DNA from: Centrapalus pauciflorus
Lineage: Eukaryota; Streptophyta; Magnoliopsida; Asterales; Asteraceae
NCBI GenBank assembly: GCA_020465985.1
Contig: JAANYP010001196.1
Coordinates: 1 to 64,000 of the forward strand
Direction: 5' to 3'
DNA: 64,000 nt
Part shown: positions 47,901-61,006 of the stretch, piece by piece
How the letters are laid out: each line of letters starts with the position of its first letter
How positions within the stretch are numbered: the stretch's first letter is position 1
Notes under the pieces: model-generated
What the model was told of the DNA's origin: nothing
Databases searched by the model: none
What the model saw: only the letters and a program-made list of their open reading frames with translations
Translations under genes and position numbers: made by a program

Positions 47901-50900
47901 AAACCTGCTATATAACTTGGGTTAAGATAATCACATCGATGCTCATTCCATCTTGTTTTCAAACCTATACGGCTATGCCGATAACAATTCCTAACTGAAA
48001 ACCAAACACCACCTAAGTTTGGTGACCTATAACCGATTTATCCCCAAAATGTTATAGTTCTGTGACCTAATTGGCAAAGAAGTGGTAGTTGGCGGTTGCT
48101 ATACTAGTCAACTTAGTGGGACTGGTAGGGGTGAGCATTCAACGGTCCAAACCGGTAAACCAAACCAGACTGGTTGTCGGTGTTTGGTCCATGATATTCA
48201 TAAAAATCGGTTCTCCTTTTAGTTCTGTTCACTTTTGCTTTTTTCATTGTAAAAGTATGGAAAAGCCGGAACCAGACAGAAACCAAATAGGTACACTTCG
48301 GTCTGGTTCTTGGTTCTAATTTTACAATTCTCAGCCCGGTCCGGTCCGGACTTGGACCATTGCACACCCCTAGTGACAGGATATTATACACCGTCCTACC
48401 AAGTGACCCAAATAGCAGATTTCTCCAAATGTAGTGACCTAATTGGCAATAAAAAGTGTGTTACCCAAATTAACAAACAAAAGGTGATAAAAGGGTTACT
48501 ATATCAATAAACTAACTCTATAGAAACCAACCTTTGACGAATCAATTGTTACTCGTCAAAAGGTTCCATATGTATTGAAGATACATAGTTGGGCCACTAC
48601 GAGAATATTGCATACATGGCAGAAAAAATAAGCTATTGTACTATCAAGACAAATTACCAAAATTATTCATCTCAAGAAAAAAATACACTAAGAAAATATC
48701 TTACCCACACCCCCATTTGAAGTCTCCCTCACAATATACATGGAAGGCTTCAAGAATCACTGCTAGAACAGCTGTAACAGCCTTTATAATCATCTATTGA
48801 AGAAATCAATGTGTTATCGTCTAAAAATGAAACCAAATTTGGGTCAACATCTCTACTTTAAGGAAATAAAAGAGGCATTATTCATACCCCCTTCCGGACT
48901 TTCTTCTTCTTCTTTTTTTTTTTTTTGCGATCATACGTTCAAATTAACATGTATTCATGCAAGGAGTAAGGATGAAGTTTATAAATGAATAAGAAACCTT
49001 TTACCAAAAGTCAATTACTAATGTAGGTCACCGAGTCCTTTATTTAATTTATAATCTTATAAAATAAACCCTTAAATATTGAATTTGAAAGTACGATCCA
49101 CAAAATAAAATTTGACGAAAACGTTATATTGGTGCAATTAACCCTATAAAAAAATTAAGTGTACCAAATAGTAACCGACTTTTAGTCACTTTTTATTTTG
49201 GGGATTGTAGATGTTATAAGTTTAGAATTAAACAAGGGACTTGTTTATCAAATGGGTAGACCATTTACTAAAAGGCAATCCTATTTTTAATAACCGGAGT
49301 ACCTTCCTCTTATCTAAAGATAAGATAGTAACCTAGATCCTTAAACAATGATTTTCAGAATACGATCCCCAAAATAAAAATTGACAAAAAGCATGTTACG
49401 TTTTGGTGCAATTAACCCAATTTTTTCAGCATGTATTCAACTCAATTGTAAATAGTTTACATCTAGAAAGAGCAGAGATCCTTTTTTTATGAGAAAACTT
49501 ACATACTGTACAATTCCGATTTTGATGATTTGGTAAACCCTCTGACCCAATCGCCAAGGTTTTAAGATGAGTCTCATTGGAAATGGATGCTTAAAGGTTC
49601 CAGCTTCCGAACTTTGTTCTAGTAGAGGGGTTTTTGATGCCGCACGCCCCTCCCTCTCTAGAAACTCAATTGTCCTGTTCTCTCCCCCTTATAGAAGTCA
49701 AAAGAACCAATCAGTTATTTATCTTTTGTACGTCACTAATAAAAATTTTGAAAGGTGGGAAAATAAAAGTTACGGAGACATGAAGGTTCAGCCCAAAATA
49801 AATAGAAAAAAACTAAAAGCATGTAATTATTTCACTTGCATCTATGCATCCCTATTTCACCCCTCAAATGTATAAAAGTAGTAACTTTGCCAGAACATGA
49901 ACAATGAATGTGACTTAGCATACAATCATCACAAGAAGTAGGTGTTGTTTAGGAGTGTTTAGAAATGTGTGTTTCGACCTGATTATTTGATTACTGCATT
50001 TTCAAAGTGACGTATAGTGATCGGTTTTTAGCATTTGGATAAACAGAATCTAATTTTTTGGAGGTCAAATAATCAGTTTTTGACATTTAATTTAGGACCT
50101 GCTACTACAAAACTGATTAACTGGTTATTTAATTTCATGTCATTTTTCGTAGTTCTTTAAATTAATTAGAATTGCCACATGCAAGAGCACTGATTATTTG
50201 AATTATTACAACTTCAAACAACAGAAGCACATCCATACACTATCTACTGTGACCCCATTATGTTTCTATTACAGGTGATTTATGATTTTGATGATTTACG
50301 GGTGTTTGGGATTGCTTATCAACTCCAAAAAGTAAGTTTTGAAAACCAAGTTTTGCAAAAGCAGAGCTAAGGGTGCTTCTCCAAAATGGTGTTTGGAAGT
50401 TGAAAGTCAATAATCACGTTTTGAAACTGCAATGCCAAACACTCCCTGTTGCATTTACAAAACTCAGAAGCTGATAAGTAGCTTCGATATGCAATCCCAA
50501 ACAGGCATATCACAATCAATTTCAAAACGCACATCCAACGCCTACTTATAGAAATGAACTAATGTAAATTTGAACTTCTTGGGTGCAAGGACCTTCCTAA
50601 TAAACCAATAAATAGAATGGAAGCCAAAATTATATCCCCTGACCTCGAAAAAAGCAATATTATACATAAGATAAACAGAAAGGAGATGTAAACAACAAAT
50701 ATGGGGTTACGGGTGGGTTTTTGAAGATCATAAGACAAGGAAGGATGCCTTATATCCATAGTTGTTGATAGCGAATAGCGGACGATAGCGACAAGCTACC
50801 TATATGCTACATCGCGATAGCGCCCGCTATTTCATGTTTAGCGGTAATAGTATTAAAGCCAAAATACATATGTTATGTTAAACTGTTTAATGTATTTAAC

Positions 50901-52775
50901 ATTTTAACTTCAAAATAAAGTCTAAAAACTATTAAAAGCCAATCATAGATCATCTAATTCTTGTAAATAGGTCTTTTATGTATATATAATTATATACAAT
51001 ATATATTTATGAAAAATAAGAAAAATTCAATAGCGGACCGCTATTCATGCAATGGCGGTGCTATACCGCTTCGCTACGCTAAACGCTATAGCGGTCGCTA
51101 TGATCGCTATTAACAACAGGGCTTATATCCAAGATGAATGATAAGCTATCATATTCAAGTTTCTAGTTTCTTTAAGCAGGTCAGAAAAAACATACCTAAA
51201 CATGCGACAAGATATCTCCCAAAGCAATACATCGCAAAAGCTTCATAGCAATCTCGAAGAATCTCAATATCAACACTAATTGATGGATTCAACAGCGAGA
51301 CAAACTGCAAAAACAATTTCTAACTATAGTAAGTACGACAAGACTCCAATCTTAATATGAAATAAAATAATTATAAGAATATTGGGGAACAATTTTGAAA
51401 CCATTTCCACAAAACAAACAGAGCATTGATAATATGTACTTATTATTAAAACAAAGTAGATGTAACCATAAAAAGGTAATTATCTTTCACAAGAAAACCA
51501 ACAAGGTGAGTAGGTGACTAAACTTGTGTTGGGCATTGGATAAGTCTTTAATGTTAGGATAACGAATGGTCCTAATTTCTAGAACAAAAACGAAGTTTCC
51601 TAATAAGGAGGGTTTATCGCAGCGAGCATGTATAAATCACGATTAGGAGCATTAGTTTATTGAGCTAATTTTGATTGGGGTTTGTACTATGTATTACCCG
51701 AAAGTAGATTGATAAATTGAGTGGATAGCGATCTCAAATTAGATTAGGCATTGTGGAGATTAACTTTTGAAATATCAACTTGATTAAAATACCAATTTCC
51801 TTCATATTATCCATGTTGTCTACATCAAAATCCTTTCTTTATTCAAATCTTAATTTTTTGGCTCTTCTTTGCTATTCTTCACTTATATGCCAATTCAAAA
51901 TACTTAGTGTGACCACCTTCCAGTGTCATAATCTACCTCTTTCTCTCTTTTAGGTCTAACTACATATGAATGAAGATGATTGAAGCAAAACACATTAAGC
52001 CTCTACATAAAAGCCCCTCGTTTACTCACCTGAATCAACCGATGTATTGTGCTTAATTGAAAATAAAATAGCAGGTTGCTAGCAGTTAACCGATCCATTG
52101 TCAAGACTCAAGGCATTTCACTAATCAAGTTCCATAGAAACAATTAATGAATATCACCGAAATGACTATTACAATGAACTGCTCATCACTCTTTTCAAAC
52201 ATAGACAAAATTCAAACCACATGTTCATGCCATATAAGACTGCTAAAATGTCACAAAGATGCGTTGAGCAATCCAAAATTTCAAAAGACACAAATATCAA
52301 GTTATCAACAGATGCCATACATGCAAAAGCAAAAGAGACTAAAACAAAATTTTCACTGAATTTAATTTAATTTAGTTGGATCATTTACTTACTGATTCAA
52401 CTGCATAACAAGGCACCATGAGAATAATGCCAAACAAAAACTTCTGTTCCTGTTAACCAAATAACAACATTCAAACATCAATTTGAAATCATTTTTTCAT
52501 CATCAAGCATGTTAATCGTTTTTAACTTTTAATTTGAGTTTACAGACGACTAAACCAACACAAAGCTGAAAAATCGCAAAGTGATGAACGAATTAAACCC
52601 TAGAAAACTTAACCTCGGGATTCTTGTAACTAGATAGGTGCTCGAACAACAAGTAAACAGAAAGCGTTAGACTGATAAAAACAAAGACACCAGCAACTAT
52701 GTTTGGCCATGGAGGTGGAGAAAACTTGAGAGCAACGATTAATTTAACAAAATCTCCTGCTCCCAAATTGTTCAT
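44982..52775 (-). CDS. LAZ1-like: LAZ1-like DUF300/OSTA seven-span membrane protein
   Basis: Eight exons join without a break into 486 aa, close to Arabidopsis LAZ1 length: 52775-52614, 52449-52393, 51304-51196, 49687-49503, 48793-48705, 47588-47327, 46839-46588, 45326-44982. All introns are GT-AG and phases agree. Marker blocks: LLFEHLSSYKNPE, IILMVPCYAVES, LRDCYEAFAMYCFGRYLVAC, GGENRTIEFLEREGR, HPFPM, AVILEAFHVYCEGDFKWGCG, LNFSQSWALYCLVMFY, HLYVFPAKPYE, DSERPTKLRLP. About seven hydrophobic spans, e.g. residues 27-43, 168-191, 202-224, 243-264, 282-302; the C-terminal ~180 residues are soluble and basic (KKKRHRR near 447). LAZ1 proteins act at the vacuolar membrane, in cell-death control and brassinosteroid signalling (family knowledge). 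An in-frame TGA lies upstream of the ATG. Which LAZ1 paralogue it is cannot be decided here. Confidence 0.95.
47780..48013. mobile_element. Tourist-like MITE in LAZ1 intron 5
   Basis: 234 bp, TAA at 47777-47779 and 48014-48016, ends GGTGGTGTTTG and CAAACACCACC exactly inverted. Confidence 0.85.
48127..48374. mobile_element. hAT-type MITE in LAZ1 intron 5
   Basis: Ends AGGGGTGAGCA and TGCACACCCCTA, inverted, with subterminal GGTCCAAACCGG and CCGGTCCGGACTTGGACC. Typical plant hAT ends; 8-bp duplication not clear. Confidence 0.65.
49085..49425. repeat. direct repeat in LAZ1 intron 4
   Basis: ACGATCCACAAAATAAAATT...TTGGTGCAATTAACCC at about 49093 recurs as ACGATCCCCAAAATAAAAAT...TTGGTGCAATTAACCC at 49364. 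Possibly the remains of one element with repeated ends. Confidence 0.5.
49943..50230. mobile_element. decayed MITE in LAZ1 intron 3
   Basis: GGTGTTGTTTAGGAGTG at one end and CTTCAAACAACAGAAGCAC at the other, imperfectly inverted, with CTGATTATTTGA inside both arms. Confidence 0.4.
50300..50506. mobile_element. MITE in LAZ1 intron 3
   Basis: TGTTTGGGATTGC at 50303-50315 and its exact inverse at 50491-50503. About 207 bp; target duplication not clear. Confidence 0.65.
50759..51121. mobile_element. hAT-like MITE in LAZ1 intron 3
   Basis: Ends TAGTTGTTGATAGCG and CGCTATTAACAACAGG are inverted. Flanked by direct copies of CTTATATCCA (50749-50758 and 51122-51131), compatible with an 8-bp hAT duplication. 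Many internal ATAGCGG/CCGCTAT motifs. The element lies 63 bases beyond exon 3. Confidence 0.75.
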
Positions 52776-53000
52776 CAGCAGAAATAATACGGTTTGCTTG
52801 CTTCGATGAACTCACAGATGGTTTCTGATGAAGAAAAAACGATTGATTGAGAGATTATAAGCGATTATTCGTCTTCAAAATTGAAATCGTAGCACTAAAA
52901 CCCTAGTCAAAATGATTGGAATTGCAGTGGAGATTCATAAATTGGGCGGGGATGGAAAGATTCCCAATTCCGGAAAGATCGTAATAGCTTGTAAAAATTT
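52776..53000 (-). promoter_or_regulatory. 5' UTR and proximal promoter of the LAZ1 homologue
   Basis: Upstream of the start codon lie pyrimidine-rich leader sequence and GACTAGGGTTTTAG (minus strand, about 52893-52906), a telobox-like motif common near plant transcription starts. The start site itself cannot be fixed. Confidence 0.4.
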
Positions 53001-53314
53001 GATTTTTAATCAAGTGGAATTTGGATAACCCTATTGTCATTTTAACAACTACCAAGTACCAAAATTTTTTTATTATTAAAAAAGTTAATCACTTAATTAT
53101 ATAATAATATTTAATTATTTTATCAATTTATAAGTATCAAAAAATTTACAGAGCACTGTGCATCCCTATTAACACACAGAGTTTTGGATGTAAGCATAAA
53201 AAAATATGTTTTTTTTTTATAAAATTTATGTTCACGTGGATACAAATAATATAAGACTATTTGTAATAAAAATTTCACAAATTCACACCTTCTAGCATTT
53301 TAAAAGTCATGTGA
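53001..53314. other. gene-free AT-rich DNA upstream of LAZ1-like
   Basis: No ORF or repeat boundary supported. Confidence 0.5.
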
Positions 53315-53330
53315 ACATAGGGGTGTAAAT

Positions 53331-53500
53331 GAGCCGAGCTACTCGTGAGCTACTCGAGCTCGACTCGTTAAAATCTCGAAAAAAGCTCGAGTTAAACGAG
53401 CTCGAGCCGAGCTAGAGCCTCAATTCAAGCTCCTTTGATAAACGAGCTCGAGTCCGAGCTTCACATATCGAGCTCGCGAGCCTAAACGAGCCTATATATA
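53331..53500. mobile_element. hAT element end fragment
   Basis: AGGGGTGTAAATGAGCCGAG followed by many GAGCTCG/CTCGAGC motifs, as at the ends of common plant hAT MITEs. The matching other end was not found. Confidence 0.5.
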
Positions 53501-53742
53501 AATATATTTTTAAATTAATAAATATATGATATATAGATTTAATAAATAAAAATAAAAGGTTATATATATAATATATAAAAGATTATATCTAGTATGTGTT
53601 TGTGTTAATTTTTGCAAGTTGTCTTGTATTGTTAACTTAAACATGATTATGAAAAAAATTTCAGAAAGAATGGTTTTAAGCAAGGTACCTCTTTAATAGA
53701 AATCTAAAGTTTACACGTTACATCAATTAATTGTTATTTTAA

Positions 53743-54115
53743 GAGGGTGTTTGGATTTGCGTTTAAAAAAGTGTTGTTGCGTTTTGGAAACTAATAATCA
53801 GATAATTGTTGTAACTAAAAGTGCTGCAGGAAATGTAGTGTTTGGTTTAACTTCTGCTGTTTGATATTATAATTATCAAATAATTAGTTTTTAAAGTGTT
53901 TAGATTTGCGTTTTTACTTGTAAAATGACCAAATAATCACTTATTAAGCAAATAAGCTAAAATTTTTAACTTATGAAAAAGTGTGGTAGGATAAACGCTA
54001 AACGTAAATAATCGCTTATTAACGTATGCAATCCAAACACTTTAAATCAATTATTTGCGTTATGATAACGTAATAAGCTAATAATCATGTTTATAACGCA
54101 AAACCAAACACCCTC
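53743..54115. mobile_element. Tourist-like MITE, family A copy 2
   Basis: 373 bp, TAA on both sides (53740-53742, 54116-54118), ends GAGGGTGTTTGG and CCAAACACCCTC exactly inverted. Collinear, in reverse, with 11951-12318. Confidence 0.88.
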
Positions 54116-54384
54116 TAAGTGTAGTTTATAGGTGGTATCAAAATCAATTTTTCTATATAAAACAACATTGCATAAATCAGCACTTAACCCTTGTAAAAGC
54201 ATACAAAATCACATTTTTATTTGAATTTATGAAATTATATTACTAAAAAAATAAAACCTTTAATCCCTTAATATTTTAATTACATGATTTTGATAGTTAA
54301 AAATCTGAAATTTGCAAGAAGAATTATAATACTATATTGCTGGCGGTGCTTAAAGAAAAGACAAGATTTAAACCGTTGGATCTT

Positions 54385-55025
<641 letters not shown>

Positions 55026-55198
55026 AAGATATAAAATGAAAAAAAAAACATCTGCATTATATAAACTTCATCCTTTAGTTCTCAATTCTCAATTTGCATC
55101 TTTTCAAACACTGTTTTCTAACAAATAAACAAATGTCTCTTCAACTATTTTTGGATACAGATCTAGCCTGTAATATATTAATTTGTTTATTGATTATT

Positions 55199-56156
55199 GA
55201 GAAATTTGCGCAAAAAACCCTAAAGTTGGACCATTTTTGTGATTAAAACCTCTAACCATTTTTTATTGCACAAAAAACCTTCAACCGATAAAATCTTTTG
55301 AAATTAGGACGTTACCTGTTATAATAAGTTACTATGCTTACATGACACACACGTGGCGTCCACATGGTAAACCCGACTTACGTGGCGCCTACATGACATT
55401 ATATGTATAATTCTTAAACTGAATTTTTGCATAAAAAACCCCGAATTTGGTGACTTTTTCGACTAAAACCTTAAACTATTTTTTTTCTCACCTCTAACCA
55501 ACAATCATGTTTACCTCTTCTCTTCTCCTCTACCTCCGGCAACTCCGATCACTTTATCCCCTCTTTATGTTCAATGTTGTTTATTTTTTGTATGTGTGTT
55601 CGATTAACTTTTGCCGCTTAATCTTGAATTTTAACTTCAATTGTGCCGATGGAATCGATTTCGTTTTGTGTTCACGAGTTGCATTTATAGGTTCAGCTTT
55701 ATGTTCAGTTTCATTTATTTATGTTCCATTTTAGCTTCTGAATATGATCAGCCAGAGCAGTGAGGTTCCTTAGAGCCTAGAGGGTGGAGGTTTCATTGGG
55801 AAACAAATTCTTTGTTTAATAAATAAAATTTTAATAAATATTTATGTCATCAAAATGCAATCAGTGAAGACTCAATTTTAATTATCTTTGTTGGTTGGAG
55901 GTTTTTTATCCAATGAAAAATGATTTTGGGTTTGAAAAAACTAAACAAGTTGGGGGTTTTTACGCAAAAATCTATTTAAAAATTGTACACGTCATCTAGT
56001 TGCAACAGGCTAAACCGGTTTCAAGTCAAATTTTTCGAAAAAAAACCCAAATTTATAAAGTTTTAACCGCTTGGAGGTTTTTTGTGCAATGAAAAATGTT
56101 TGAGGGTTTTAATCGCAAAAATGATACAACTTAGAGATTTTTTGCGCAATTTTCCC
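55199..56156. mobile_element. MULE-like element, 958 bp, perfect 9-bp TSD
   Basis: TTGATTATT flanks both ends (55190-55198, 56157-56165). TIRs of about 95 bp, roughly 85% alike by eye: GAGAAATTTGCGCAAAAAAC... and the inverse of ...GTTTTTTGCGCAATTTTCCC-type. A 9-bp duplication with long TIRs is the Mutator signature. A second inverted pair (55416-55490 and 55900-55980) lies inside. The 75-codon ORF at 55507 is not recognisable. Confidence 0.9.
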
Positions 56157-56172
56157 TTGATTATTACACTAA

Positions 56173-56575
56173 CTAGTTTATTTACCTGCGTATTACGCGG
56201 ATACTTTAATATTTTGTTATTTATATAAAAGATGATAAACTAAAAGGTAAATATAAAATTTTTTTAAACAAAAGTGTACGATAATGATATTATTATTTAT
56301 CATTACCTATTAATTTTTTATATTTCTAGATATAATGGATGATAATTTCATTTTTTAATATTTTTTAAACTTTATTAGAGTCTTAGATTTTATTGGATTT
56401 GATTTGATATGAAATTAAAAATAGATTATATTAGATTTGGATAGATACAGTTTAAATATCATTTGTGATTTTTAAAAATTAGAAATAACACATGTCAATT
56501 CATGATGATGACACGTGACTTCACGAGAATTGAGTATATACTATTTTAATACTATTTATAGGTTATAGATAAAGA
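56173..56575 (-). mobile_element. Helitron, 403 bp, uninterrupted copy
   Basis: Minus-strand 3' end at 56173 (hairpin CCGCGTAATACGCAGG, spacer, CTAG, host T) and 5' end A|TCTTTATCTATAACC at 56575. Same family as 16969-25544 without the gypsy insertion. Confidence 0.75.
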
Positions 56576-58068
56576 TTTAAAATAAAAAGATATTTGAAAC
56601 TTTTATCATATAAAATTAATTGAACAATTTATAATATTTTGGTTTAATCTTAACATAATATTTTTATTTTTGATTAAAATATTAGATTACTAAGTGTACC
56701 ACTATTATATCTTTACAATTCATTTTATATTCATATATTTTATAATTAATAAAAAAATAATTTTAAATCTGGTTATATTTAGTATTAATAAGTAATAATA
56801 ACAGAAAATTTTGAGAAAGAAAAGTAGATTGTAAAATTAAGTAAACGAATTTAAATTTTAAAAACCAATAATTTTGCTGAATATTTATTATTGAAAACAT
56901 ATGACATATATGAATGAAAAATATATCTAATTTGTCAACATTTTATGCTTGATATGATTAATTAAAATTTTTATGTTATATTAATAAATAAATATTTGTT
57001 TTCAGATATTAATTATACAAAATAAATATAATTATAATATGCATGTTTCAAATTTAAAGACAATATATATGTTTTAGACTTTTAATTATTAGTAACCAAT
57101 TAGTTTAATTGCTTTTAATCTTTTGAACTGAAGTAATTAATTTTAAAAAATAAATTAGGAAGGAAAGATAAAAGATTATTTGAATAATAAATTAAATTTG
57201 TTATACAATGGTTCTAAATATGAAAAAAGAGCGGGAAAATGAAAAAAGGAATACATTGATAGAATGACACGTGACATTGTAGTGTTCTCTTTTATTATAA
57301 TATATATAGATATATAGATAATAAGTTTTACTTTTTTCGAAACATATAATATTTACTTTTCCTCAATATATTCATTACTAACTCAACTTTCTTTATATAC
57401 ATGCAACATTTAATTTTATATTGTTTCAGAAGTTTTGTATGCCCACATCTTTCCTTTCTCATTGTTTTTGATTTTTTCTTTGAATTACACAAGCTATTTG
57501 AAGTAGCAATTCATAATTTTTTTAATGTCATTTATTAGTAATTTAGTATATCTATTTTAGGTTCTATAATATTATTTAAACTTTTTCTATTTTTAAATAT
57601 TATATATTTACGTAACATACGATATTTACTATTTTTTAATATATTTTTATCTTTGTAAATAGATAAATTGTTTCCAATTACAAACTTTAAATTGAACTCT
57701 AAATTTTGATTTGTTGTATGGTTACATATTTTTTATAGAGAATGTTTTATATATTCTGAGTAATTAATGCATGTATATCCGTTATTCTAATTATTTTACA
57801 TTATTAAAAAAAAAATATTGCATATTTTCATTAATGATAAATTGCAATATTGTACAGCTCAAAACATGAATAAATTAGAATCGTTTTATGAATTATATTT
57901 ATGTAATAAATAATGATAATTTAATTCGGAAAAAACCTAAATTCTCATTGAGAATTTTTAAGAAAATAAAACGATAGTTATAAATAATTGTGTAGCATTA
58001 AATGCAATAAAACATCTCTAAACATTTAAACAATGTAACCCCGAAAAACGCACGGGTAAAAATACTAG
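56576..58068. other. AT-rich DNA with further Helitron ends
   Basis: A Helitron 5' end on the minus strand lies at 57318 (TCTATATATCTATATAT..., AAAAGAGAACAC, GTCACGTGTC). On the plus strand a weak 3' end (CCCGAAAAACGCACGGG...CTAG) is at 58065-58068. Partners are not clear. No gene. Confidence 0.45.
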
Positions 58069-58256
58069 TTTTGTTTGTTGTGGATCAGCAAGATTAACTG
58101 CTTGAATATCAACTGTGATTTTTTTCTTAAAAACTTGAACATTTGTTAAAATAAATTTAAATGAATATATCAAACATTTAATTATAAAATTCAGTTAATT
58201 AGTACTTTTTATTATCATATCTAAATACTTCATTTAATATGTTTAATTTTATTACT

Positions 58257-58467
58257 GGGGTGGCGCTTTTGACCCAACGTGTCAAACAGGTCGAACAATT
58301 AAATGTACTCATTGTAAAAAACTAAAATAGAACATAAGTTTTTTTTAAATGGAATTTATAAAACGTTGTATTAAAAAAATTATTTTTTGAAAATAATTAT
58401 GTAAAATTTATGACTTTTAGCAATCAACCTGTTTGACCCGTTTGCTTTAATGGGTTGAGATTGCCAC
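58257..58467. mobile_element. MITE family C, copy 2
   Basis: GGGGTGGCGCTTTTGACCCA to GGTTGAGATTGCCAC, inner sequence collinear with 41787-41997. Confidence 0.6.
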
Positions 58468-58590
58468 AAACTAATTCATTAATATTAAAAATTGAAAGAA
58501 AAAACAAGTTATTTATCTGATCTAACTGTTTATCTTTCTTATAATATTTTTCTCTCCCTCTTTTACATTCATTTATGATTCCTTTAATTT

Positions 58591-60191
58591 TGTAACACCC
58601 CAATAATTAAAAAGGTAATTACCTTGCGAAACAATTATAACTGTGAACTTAAGTGCACTATTAGGGGTTAATTGTTATATATTAGTGATCATTTTTATTA
58701 TTGGGACTTGAATGATAAAAGAAAAATAAAATGTTGATTTCTATTGAAATAACAAGAATAGGTAATGTACTTTGAAAATGAATAATTATTAATTATGACA
58801 TAAGAATCGATTAATGCGATGTTTGAATATATTTAGTATGCTTATGTCAAAATTACTCATTTGGGTATTGAATTGTTGAATAAATGTGAGTTGTAGCAAT
58901 ATAGTTATATTTTTTAAATTGAAAGATGAATGAGGGGAGGGTAGATTGTGTTAATTGGTGAATATTAGAGGGGTTGATTTGGCTAAAGGCCAAATGCCTT
59001 TTTCTTCCCCTCTCAAAAACCGTATACACACACACACACATTTGCACACATTCATTTTGTTCTTGCAAATTAGAGAGAAAATAGGAGAAAGAGTTAGGGT
59101 TTTGCTAGGTTCATCACCAAAGGTGAAAGATTGAAGATTTATCCTTGATATTTGAAGCATCTTTGAAGGTCATATGTTTACATAATTGGGAATACTTATG
59201 AAGTTCCAAAGTATTTGTGTGACTTGAAGAATCCATGCTTCGATTTAAGTGTTAACTTGTATTGACCTATATTCGAAACGTGTTATGGAGGCCAAAATCT
59301 TATTGCCGATCACTGTGAGTTCTAGTATTAATGTATTCATATGCATATCATGAATTGTATGTATTGCTTCCAGTATCTCTTATCATTTACAAGTTTTGCC
59401 ATCACATACATTATCGTTGTTATATTATAACTCGGTTGATAAGTTGTTGATTATTCAATTGACCTCTCCGCTGAGACGGTAAGCCTGTGCGTGTGGTAAC
59501 CTAGCGAAAGCCTGTGCGTGTGGTAACCATTATTGCCTGTAAAACGATAAGCCTGTGATCTGTGGTAATCTTATGACATCAGTGTAAACTACAAATATCG
59601 ATTAGCCTGTGGTCTGTGGTAATCGAGCAGTAGATTCTAAACCCATTGAATGGTAAGCCTGAGCGTGTGGTAATCGTAATGTGGTAGCTTATAAGCCATA
59701 GTTAGCCTCCGGAAACTATTGATATAATTCATGGCATTGCAGGACATCATTCATATATGGCATGGTACTTTATCCTAGAATCTCACTAAATAAATTTGTT
59801 GTTTACCCCTTAGTTGAATATTCCATTTCAGGATCTGATAAGGGCAAAGGCCCGGCTGGCCCAAATGGTTAGAGACCGAATGGACCATGGATAGGAGCTT
59901 CATATTTTTGTTAATGCTTGGGGTGGGAGTAGCAGACTTCCATTTTTGGACTTACATCAATCAATTGTTGATTATTATTCGTGTGTAAATTAATTGGTAT
60001 TAAATGATGAATACACCAAATACACTATTTCATGATTCCCGGCACTGTGTTATGTCTTATGTAAAGTGTTTGGAATCATGTGATTATCATTTATTTTAAA
60101 GTTTTAAATTTATCCTTATTTCCGCAAGTACTCTGAAAGAATTATTGTATAATTGTATCGAAATACTCGTATTAATTGTATGCGTGTTTCA
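58591..60191 (+). repeat. gypsy-type LTR of a non-coding element
   Basis: Begins TGTAACACCCCAATAATT and ends about GTGTTTCA, followed after 3 bases by a primer binding site. Contains a (CA)n at 59027, a purine-rich leader, a putative intron from CACT|GTGAGT at 59315 to TTTCAG|G at 59831, and the hairpin-like motif array at 59460-59720. Confidence 0.75.
59460..59720 (+). repeat. array of TAAGCCTG...GTGTGGTAA motifs
   Basis: About six copies; several form small inverted repeats, e.g. CGATTA...TAATCG around GCCTGTGGTCTGTGG at 59596. Confidence 0.8.
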
Positions 60192-60194
60192 ATT

Positions 60195-60208
60195 TGGTAT
60201 CAGAGCCT
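60195..60208 (+). other. primer binding site (initiator tRNA-Met)
   Basis: TGGTATCAGAGCCT, identical to that of the gypsy element at 18647. Confidence 0.88.
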
Positions 60209-61006
60209 GTGTTCATTGACTTAGTATAGTCGACGATACTCAACACTGAACGCGGTTATAGATGTTTGTATTGACCCACCTAGGCAGCACTAGTTAAACA
60301 ATCTTAAGATTGAATTCGGCCTAGGATGGGAATATAATGGGTAGACCGTAAGTCTATAATGTGATATATATATATAAGCAATCATGTATATCTTTAAATC
60401 CTCGTAACCTAGCTAATATGAGTAATGATCGATTTTGTTAAAATTTATGATATTTAATGGGTGAGACTCGTGTTTCTCCACTATTTGGCTTACATAATTG
60501 TGAAAATCTTTTCATATAAGATAATGACATGTTGTCGTATGTTGAGGAATATTAAATATAATGTCATAAGTGTAATATTTGGAGGAGTATTAAATATTTC
60601 AAAGAATGAAAAAGCATGAAGTGTGTATAATTTATTATGTCTAATTCATATAGATATTGTGATCTAGAACTATGATTATGAGTGACTCCTTGTCAAAAGG
60701 AGTAAGTCTTGAAAATGTTATGTAATAAGTTATGTACGGAGACCTTATTATCGGATAAAATCATTGATGATATGTGCGACATCATAATGGTTCTTTAATG
60801 GAGAAAAATCGAATAATAGGTTACAAATGTTATCGGCAAGTGGTGTCACATTTTAGGGATCTTGGTCCAGACCCTGTATGGTTAATCAAAGTGTGACTTT
60901 CTATTAAGGAAAATGAGAAAACGTAAAAGTCGATGACTTTATAGTAAATATGGTGAAGTTTTTGGAATGTTAATATAAATGATTACCCCCGTCAGGGTTG
61001 GGTTGA
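60209..61006 (+). other. non-coding interior of LTR element
   Basis: About 800 bp with no gag or pol motif in any frame. Ends in a G/T-rich run (CAGGGTTGGGTTGA) before the next LTR. Fits a large retrotransposon derivative or a truncated element. Confidence 0.5.

Larger units (their letters stand above)
47666..48499. mobile_element. MULE-like element in LAZ1 intron 5, host to two MITEs
   Basis: Left GGCAACCCAATTTCACCATT...ATGGGTAACAAACTG...CAATTAGGGCACTA and right (reverse strand) GTAACCCTTTTATCACC...TTGGGTAACACACTT...CAATTAGGTCACTA form ~70-bp imperfect TIRs. Two smaller elements lie inside. No target duplication is readable. Confidence 0.55.
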
